Position numbers and translations under genes: made by a program
NCBI GenBank assembly: GCA_051880395.1
Contig: JBJENW010000249.1
Span: 1-9,940, forward strand
Length of the DNA: 9,940 nucleotides
From: JBJENW01 sp051880395
GTDB taxonomy: Bacteria; Bacillota; Clostridia; Lachnospirales; Lachnospiraceae
Direction: 5' to 3'
Shown: piece by piece, positions 6,193 to 9,940 of the stretch
Position numbering within the stretch: position 1 is the stretch's first letter
Layout of the letters: every line of letters starts with the position of its first letter
The notes under the pieces: generated by a model
The model's database searches: none
What the model saw: the letters and a program-made list of their open reading frames with translations, nothing else
Told to the model about the DNA's origin: nothing

Positions 6193-7548
6193 ATGAAACA
6201 GAAAAGAATACTAAGTTTTATTATGGCATTTCTGATGGTGGTAGGGCTGCTGTTTGGAAATCAGACAGAAGTCTATGCAGCAAGTAAGGGAAAAGTAAAA
6301 GCATTAAATGTAACGGAACTGTCCCTTTCCGTTGGACAGAGCAGAACGTTATCCGTTTCTAATGTGAAAAAAGTGAAGTGGGCGTCATCGAAAAAATCGG
6401 TGGCAGCAGTCAATACAAAAGGAAAAATCACAGCGAAGAAAGCCGGAAAAGCGACGGTTACAGCGAAATTTTCCGGGAAAGAATTAAAATGCAATATCGT
6501 GGTGAACAAACCGTCTTCCAAGAAAAAAGATGTTCTGATCACCTACTTTTCACAAACAGGTACGACAAAAGCAGTAGCGCAGAAGATACAAAAACTGACC
6601 GGTGGAGATCTGCTGCGAATCAGAGAGAAAGATAAGTACACCAGCGACTACGATAAACTGACAAAAATAGCAAAAAAGGAAATAAAAAATAATACCCGAC
6701 CAAAGGTTACGACGGAAGCGAGAAATATAAAATCTTATGATGTTATCTATGTGGGATATCCGATCTGGTGGGGAACGACACCAAGAGTGGTAAACACATT
6801 TCTTGAAAAATATAACCTGAAAGGAAAAACGGTGATTCCGTTTTGTACAAGCGGTGGCAGTGATATAAAAGGAAGTCTTTCAGATTTAAAGAAATCCTGT
6901 AAGGGTGCAAAATTGAAAAGTGGTTATACCGCGGATTCCGGAAGCACATCAGAAATTAAAAAATGGCTTACAAAGATTGGAGAATTAAAGACAGAAACGC
7001 CGTCAAAGCCATCGCCGTCAAAGCCATCGACATCGACCCCAAGTACTGATCCGAATCCGTCTACACCAGGTACAGATTCAAAACTGCTGGTAGCTTATTT
7101 CTCCTGGAGTGGAACGAGTGAAAAGATTGCGAAAAATATTATAGAACAGACGGGTGCGGATTCATTCCGGATTGAAAGGGAAGTACCGTACAGCACAGAC
7201 TATACAACAACAGCATACGGAGATGCAAAAGAGGAAGCGGAAACGAATGCGAGACCGGCAATCAAAGATCCGTTACCATCGGTTGCACAGTATGACAAAA
7301 TCGTTTTGTGCTATCCAATCTGGTGGCATACAGCGCCGATGACAGTGGGAACATTTCTGGAAAGTTACGACATGACAGGAAAGAGGATTTATCCGGTGTC
7401 ACAGTCAGCATCGATGGATCGTTCTCAATACGAAGAATCTGTGGCATTTATCAAAGAATGTGCAAAAGGGGCTATTGTGGATGATGGAATTTTTACAAAG
7501 AATAATGGTGATATTGAAAAATATGTTACAGATACCATATTAAAGTGA
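6193..7548 (+). CDS. Secreted Big_2 protein with two tandem flavodoxin domains
   Basis: A 451-residue exported protein. Residues 1-29 form a signal peptide with cleavage expected after VYA. About 36-105 is a bacterial Ig-like Big_2 domain (LNVTELSLSVGQSRTLSV, WASSKKSVAAVN, GKITAKKAGKATVTA). Residues 113 to about 265 are a first flavodoxin domain (ITYFSQTGTTKAVA, GGDLLRI, NTRPKV, YVGYPIWWGTTP, VIPFCTSGGSD). A Pro/Ser/Thr linker follows at about 268-296. Residues 297-451 are a second flavodoxin domain (VAYFSWSGTSEKIA, GADSFRIEREVPYSTDY, NARPAI, LCYPIWWHTAPM). Both domains keep the phosphate-loop and WW segments that hold FMN. No LPxTG or transmembrane anchor is seen at the C-terminus, so it is either released or held by Big_2 contacts. 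It follows the lipoprotein flavodoxin by 17 bases behind a GGGGAGGAGG site. An extracellular electron carrier role is inferred. Confidence 0.88.
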   Translation: MKQKRILSFIMAFLMVVGLLFGNQTEVYAASKGKVKALNVTELSLSVGQSRTLSVSNVKKVKWASSKKSVAAVNTKGKITAKKAGKATVTAKFSGKELKCNIVVNKPSSKKKDVLITYFSQTGTTKAVAQKIQKLTGGDLLRIREKDKYTSDYDKLTKIAKKEIKNNTRPKVTTEARNIKSYDVIYVGYPIWWGTTPRVVNTFLEKYNLKGKTVIPFCTSGGSDIKGSLSDLKKSCKGAKLKSGYTADSGSTSEIKKWLTKIGELKTETPSKPSPSKPSTSTPSTDPNPSTPGTDSKLLVAYFSWSGTSEKIAKNIIEQTGADSFRIEREVPYSTDYTTTAYGDAKEEAETNARPAIKDPLPSVAQYDKIVLCYPIWWHTAPMTVGTFLESYDMTGKRIYPVSQSASMDRSQYEESVAFIKECAKGAIVDDGIFTKNNGDIEKYVTDTILK

Positions 7549-7582
7549 GTTGTAGCGAATAATGCGCAGGAGTGGAGGAAAA

Positions 7583-8197
7583 ATGAAAAATCAAAATTTT
7601 AAAACATTAAACAATGGCGTAGAGATGCCAATGGTAGGAATCGGAACATTTATGCTGAATCTGGAAGAAGCAGAGGCTTCCGTACGCAGTGCATTGCAGG
7701 CAGGCTATCGCTTGATTGATACGGCAAATGCCTATGTGAATGAAAAGGCAGTGGGACGTGCTATGAAAAAATCCGGTATTGCCAGAGATAATATATTTTT
7801 GGAGACGAAGTTATGGCCATCTTTTTACGAGCAGTCAGATGCGGTAGAAAAGACGCTGAAAAGACTGGATACCGATTACATTGATTTGCTGCTGATTCAT
7901 CAGCCGGCAGGAAATTATGTCGCAGGATATCAGTTAATGGAAAAAGCTTATAAAGAAGGAAAAGTGAAAGCGATTGGTCTGTCAAGTTTCGATAAGGAAC
8001 AAATTCTGGAAATTCTCGAAATTTGTGAAGTGAAACCTTCTGTTTTACAGACTGAGGTACATCCGTATTCGCAAGAAAAAGAATTAAAGGAGTTTCTGGA
8101 GAACGAAGAAATCGCCATCCAGGCATGGTATCCGCTAGGACATGGAGATTATAGATTATTGAAGGAGCAGGTCTTTTCCAGATTAGCAGAAAAATAA
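7583..8197 (+). pseudogene. Aldo/keto reductase, C-terminally truncated
   Basis: The ATG at 7583 with GGAGG 4 bases upstream is preferred over an in-frame ATG at 7562, because homology begins at FKTLNNGVEMPMVGIGTF. The 204 residues match the first 70 percent of a reductase of the same subfamily as the one at 1278. The tetrad is complete: Asp46, Tyr51, Lys76, His106. GLSSF, TEVHPYSQ, AWYPLGHGD and VFSRLAEK follow. In the family, LAEK continues with YGK and about 75 more residues, including the IPxSxxxxRIxEN motif that binds the NADPH phosphate. Here TAA follows directly and nothing reductase-like is seen beyond. The barrel would lack its last strands, so activity is doubtful. The stop lies at the edge of the decayed region. 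Confidence 0.75.
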
Positions 8198-8225
8198 TTT
8201 GAGGTATGGTAATTTTCGCTATTTT

Positions 8226-8289
8226 GGTTTATCATAGAGTCAGCACCTTTCCTTTTGGTTTGATTTTGTTGTGGTGACTCTATTATACC
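8226..8289. repeat. Imperfect inverted repeat at the end of the truncated reductase
   Basis: ATAGAGTCA (8234-8242) and TGACTCTAT (8275-8283) are perfect inverted arms. The similarity extends outward (GGTTTATC against GGTATA in the complement) and inward (CACC/GGTG with a bulge). It may be a hairpin or the abutted ends of a lost mobile element. No transposase is seen. Confidence 0.35.
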
Positions 8290-8340
8290 AAAGATTAGGT
8301 GCTTTATTAATGTCAATGCACCAATTCTGATACAAGACTG

Positions 8341-8655
8341 AAAGAGTCAAAATTTCAGGTGCCTGTCAGAATATTGATCGTTACACTCGGAATGGGACTG
8401 GCATTTTTAATTCGGGGAGAATTTGTATTTCTTGGTGTTCTTGCCATCTCACTGTTTTACTATTTGCCAGAATATACCTGTTTGCGTCTGCTTGCGTTTG
8501 TACCGCTTGTGGTGCCGTAGTTCTGGGCATTGCTGGCGATTCCGGTAGTCATGTTATTCAGCAGAAAAAGTGGGAAGCAGAATAAATACTTTTTCTATGT
8601 CTTCTATCCCGCTCACTTTTTATTCATCTATACTATTATGGTGCTTTTGAAATGA
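8341..8655 (+). pseudogene. TraX-family protein fragment with internal stop
   Basis: One frame reads a hydrophobic C-terminal half of a TraX-like membrane protein: FQVPVRILIVTLGMGLAFLI, then FVFLGVLAISLFYYLPEY, a TAG at 8518-8520, then FWALLAIPVVMLFSRKSG and KYFFYVFYPAHFLFIYTIM. The YFFYxFYPxH segment is the family signature. TraX was named for F-pilin acetylation; chromosomal Firmicute homologues are multi-pass membrane proteins of unclear role. The N-terminal half is missing, and its place is taken by the inverted-repeat junction, so this is a remnant with both 5' loss and a nonsense mutation. Confidence 0.65.
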
Positions 8656-8682
8656 ATTGCACCCGCTTTTTGGAGGAAGAGC

Positions 8683-8957
8683 ATGAAATACTGCGTAAAC
8701 TGCAAAAAAAATTGATACAGAAGCGGAATGCTGTCCGAATTGTGGCATCCAGATAAATCGGGGCCTCAGCTCTGTGTGCAGTCAATTCTGACACGAGTGA
8801 AAAATGACGGAACAGTTAGGAGAACTGCCGATATTGGAGGATAAACAAGGGTGAAAAATAAGAGAAGAATTGTGGCGCTTATTGTAATAATTCTTTTGGC
8901 TGCTGCAGGTGTTCTGTACCATTCTGGGTTGGTGTATGCGAGCGTATTGAAAATTGA
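8683..8957 (+). pseudogene. Zinc-ribbon membrane protein remnant, frameshifted
   Basis: The ATG at 8683 follows GGAGG by 6 bases and starts MKYCVNCKK, the first Cys pair of a zinc ribbon. A run of eight A residues (8704-8711) then puts the rest out of frame. In the +1 frame, KIDTEAECCPNCGIQI gives the second CPxCG knuckle. Seven A residues would restore the frame. Further shifts follow: LGELPILEDKQG in one frame, then VKNKRRIVALIVIILLAAAG from 8851, a positively flanked transmembrane helix. Zinc ribbon, acidic linker and one membrane helix is a common small Firmicute architecture of unknown function. The remnant runs into YjdF sequence near 8955. Confidence 0.6.
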
Positions 8958-9179
8958 AAACTCTCGGTTTGCAAGGTTACTTTCGGTTCTGAACCGAAGG
9001 ACTATGAAGTCTGGGAGTATGTCTTGAAAAACTACTATCAGCTAAAGTTCAGTCCGGCTGTTGATGTGGTTGTAAAGAAAGAGGCGACGAATCCAAAACG
9101 GGTGCAGCGGGAAAAAGAGAAGCAGCGTCAATTTAAACTGAAACAGCTACAGAAAAGGGAGAAGCATAAGGGGCATTAA
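8958..9179 (+). pseudogene. yjdF: YjdF (DUF2992) remnant, 5' truncated and internally deleted
   Basis: From 8958 the frame reads KLSVCKVTFGSEPKDYEVWE, then YVLKNYYQLKFSPAVDVVV, then NPKRVQREKEKQRQFKLKQL and a KREKHKGH end. This matches the YjdF family (DUF2992, PF11208): SEPKDYEV, LKFSPxV, NPKRxQRE and the basic KHKGH terminus are hallmarks. The first 25-30 residues are missing (a TGA at 8955 lies just upstream), as is the charged middle of about 40 residues that normally separates NPKRxQRE from the KEKERQF region. In several Firmicutes yjdF is controlled by an azaaromatic-sensing riboswitch; that leader is not present here because the 5' end has been lost. The upstream sequence belongs to a different gene, so this is a chimeric deletion scar. 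Confidence 0.65.
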
Positions 9180-9185
9180 TGCCCC
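9170..9185. other. Perfect 16-bp palindrome over the YjdF stop codon
   Basis: GGGGCATTAATGCCCC is its own reverse complement, and the TAA stop of the YjdF remnant lies at its centre. It could form a short strong hairpin and may be a former terminator, but no T-run follows (TGGCTTC). Confidence 0.4.
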
Positions 9186-9195
9186 TGGCTTCTAA

Positions 9196-9275
9196 TAGCA
9201 CGAATTCAGAAGAAAAATTAAGATTACATCTCTATAATGGAATCTCGTAAAGGAGAGATGTAATTATGAATATAA
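9196..9275 (+). repeat. 80-bp direct repeat, copy 1
   Basis: It matches 9861-9940 with only a handful of differences. It contains a translated-looking stretch (STNSEEKLRLHLYNGIS then TAA), an inverted repeat, a ribosome binding site and an ATG at 9266. Differences in the translated stretch are mostly conservative (K-L against K-I). Confidence 0.85.
9229..9262 (+). promoter_or_regulatory. Hairpin enclosing a ribosome binding site, copy 1
   Basis: ATTACATCTCT and AGAGATGTAAT are perfect 11-base inverted arms about 20 bases apart. The right arm starts within the AAAGGAGAG ribosome site just before the ATG at 9266, so pairing would mask translation. Both repeat copies keep the arms unchanged. 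Confidence 0.45.
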
Positions 9276-9343
9276 GAAAAATCAAAGAACACAAATCGAG
9301 AGCTTAAAAGGCTGTTGGTATTGCCGGTATGCTGATTTTCATT
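9266..9343 (+). pseudogene. Start of a degenerate gene (MNIRKIKEHK...), possibly GNAT-type
   Basis: The ATG behind the repeat's ribosome site reads MNIRKIKEHKSRA, then TAA at 9305-9307. Continuing in frame gives KAVGIAGMLIFI and a TGA. An opening MxIRKIKxxK is common to a group of Clostridial GNAT acetyltransferases, but only a dozen residues support this. The second repeat copy at the window end also starts an ATG (MDI...), perhaps the intact version. Confidence 0.3.
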
Positions 9344-9372
9344 TGAAGGAAGAGAGAGTTTTGGAAGTAGGG

Positions 9373-9429
9373 ATATGCAAATGGCCACATAAGGTTTTAT
9401 AAAGAATCTATGAAAAGGCTTTTGCATAT
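9373..9429. repeat. Inverted repeat upstream of the 27-residue membrane peptide
   Basis: ATATGCAAA (9373-9381) and TTTGCATAT (9421-9429) are perfect inverted arms 39 bases apart, with a few further pairs (GCC/GGC) inside a bulge. It lies in the stretch between the broken start at 9266 and the peptide gene at 9461, where no other gene is seen. It may be a leader structure or chance. Confidence 0.25.
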
Positions 9430-9460
9430 GATTATATGAATTTGGAAGGAGGTGCCCTTT

Positions 9461-9544
9461 ATGGAACATGGGGTAGTAGTGGCTGTTTTCTTTGTAATTG
9501 CAGTCGGTATATATGCTGGTTTAAAGAATAAAAAGAAGAAATAA
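9461..9544 (+). CDS. Small single-pass membrane protein, 27 residues
   Basis: The ATG has a near-perfect AAGGAGGT site (9446-9453) 7 bases upstream, the best ribosome site in this part of the window. The peptide MEHGVVVAVFFVIAVGIYAG followed by LKNKKKK is one hydrophobic helix (about residues 4-20) with a lysine-rich cytoplasmic tail, a classic N-out/C-in small membrane protein. No family is recognised; it resembles in general form KdpF-like or FeoB-associated small proteins but lacks their specific motifs (no Cys tail). It lies among pseudogenes, so it may be a fragment of a larger protein, though the clean start, helix and stop argue for a complete small gene. Confidence 0.5.
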   Translation: MEHGVVVAVFFVIAVGIYAGLKNKKKK

Positions 9545-9581
9545 AATTCCTGTTTGCTGGGCTAACGGGGGTGAGATACCA

Positions 9582-9915
9582 TTGGTATACGAATTAGAAG
9601 ACACATCAAAGGTCAAAGAGTTATTTGCAGATTGGAAGGAAACGCTGATCTATTCGTGCTTACTATAACGAAGGAATCGAAATTGAAGTAGATACGCTGC
9701 CGTCAGAAAGAAGAAAGTATTTAGCGACAATCGCATGTTCCGCTCTGATATTGAAATGCATGGAGGAAAGCTTGTATCCAAGCTGGGATGCCCCCGATAT
9801 TTACTCTGTTCGCCTGGCTGAAAAACTCGGCTACCGAAGCCGCTTGGAATCTTTGATAGATAGCACGAATTCAGAAGAAAAAATTAGATTACATCTCTAT
9901 AATGGAATCCAGTAA
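9582..9915 (+). pseudogene. ZmaR-like GNAT acetyltransferase remnant, N and C ends joined by out-of-frame deletion
   Basis: A TTG at 9582 behind GGGGGTGAG reads VYELEDTSKVKELFADWKET then LIYSCLL and TAA (9666-9668). This is the N-terminus of the GNAT_acetyltran family (PF12746; ZmaR relatives, about 250 residues). In the +1 frame, overlapping from 9664, YYNEGIEIEVDTLPSERRKY then LATIACSALILKCMEESLYP and SWDAPDIYSVRLAEKLGY are its C-terminal acetyl-CoA-binding part. Roughly 130-140 middle residues are missing, and the join is out of frame. After LAEKLGY the frame runs into the second 80-bp repeat copy and stops at 9913. The real start could be a different non-ATG codon. It encodes no functional enzyme. 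Confidence 0.65.
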
Positions 9916-9940
9916 AGGAGAGATGTAATTATGGATATAA
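9861..9940 (+). repeat. 80-bp direct repeat, copy 2 (reaches window end)
   Basis: It is near-identical to 9196-9275, starting 665 bases later. It keeps the STNSEEK(I)RLHLYNGI reading, the 11-base inverted arms, the ribosome site, and an ATG at 9931 that opens a frame (MDI...) leaving the window. The repeat may continue beyond the edge. Confidence 0.85.

Noticed and set aside
7761..8126. 121-codon minus-strand frame
   Set aside because: It is the antisense shadow of the second aldo/keto reductase, whose plus-strand frame has clear family motifs.
8317..8800. Two similar short stretches reading CCAATTCTGATAC and TCAATTCTGACAC
   Set aside because: The similarity is only about a dozen bases and the flanks are unrelated, so it is treated as chance.
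9224..9469. 81-codon minus-strand frame
   Set aside because: It covers the repeat and hairpin on the opposite strand, has no ribosome site pattern or family resemblance, and conflicts with plus-strand signals.
1..9940. CRISPR array, tRNA or rRNA genes, integrase or transposase
   Set aside because: No regularly spaced repeats, no recognised tRNA or rRNA sequence, and no recombinase reading frame was seen on either strand.

Overview
The window looks like chromosomal accessory DNA from a Clostridia genome, most likely Lachnospiraceae. The reasons are low-to-moderate GC, strong AGGAGG-type ribosome binding sites, and the mix of families: a DUF1703 ATPase/nuclease, long-chain flavodoxins, YvgN/DkgA-type aldo/keto reductases, a Big_2 surface protein, TraX, and ZmaR-like GNAT. 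The species is not identifiable from sequence reading alone. All family calls are by motif recognition, not database search.

Layout. 1-873: 3' part of an AAA-ATPase-like/PD-(D/E)XK protein whose start lies upstream. 915-1190: flavodoxin cut off before its second half. 1278-2120: complete aldo/keto reductase, followed by a strong terminator. 2207-4441: a compact cassette with its own near-consensus promoter, an operator-like inverted repeat, a RelB/DinJ-like ribbon-helix-helix protein, an AAA ATPase and a TOPRIM/DUF4276-like protein, the last two joined by a TAATG overlap. A second copy of the same terminator closes it. The cassette is therefore bracketed by a 30-bp exact direct repeat. 4688-8197: a redox gene row: iron alcohol dehydrogenase lacking its metal-binding middle, flavodoxin lipoprotein, secreted Big_2 protein with two tandem flavodoxin domains, and an aldo/keto reductase missing its C-terminal third. 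8198-9940: a gene graveyard holding TraX, zinc-ribbon/membrane, YjdF (DUF2992) and ZmaR-like GNAT remnants, one possibly intact 27-residue membrane peptide, and an 80-bp duplicated segment with a hairpin around a ribosome binding site.

How the genes work together. The ATPase/TOPRIM pair resembles split nuclease defence systems such as PARIS and AbiL. A self-regulating RHH protein in front, with no toxin beside it, suggests an antitoxin or repressor recruited to control the pair. This is the best candidate for an undescribed system here. The redox row combines cytosolic NAD(P)H reductases with two exported flavodoxins, hinting at extracellular or cell-surface flavin electron transfer, but two of its reductases look inactivated by deletion. 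The repeated finding of internally deleted or truncated genes (flavodoxin, dehydrogenase, second reductase, YjdF, GNAT) shows that this locus is decaying by deletion.
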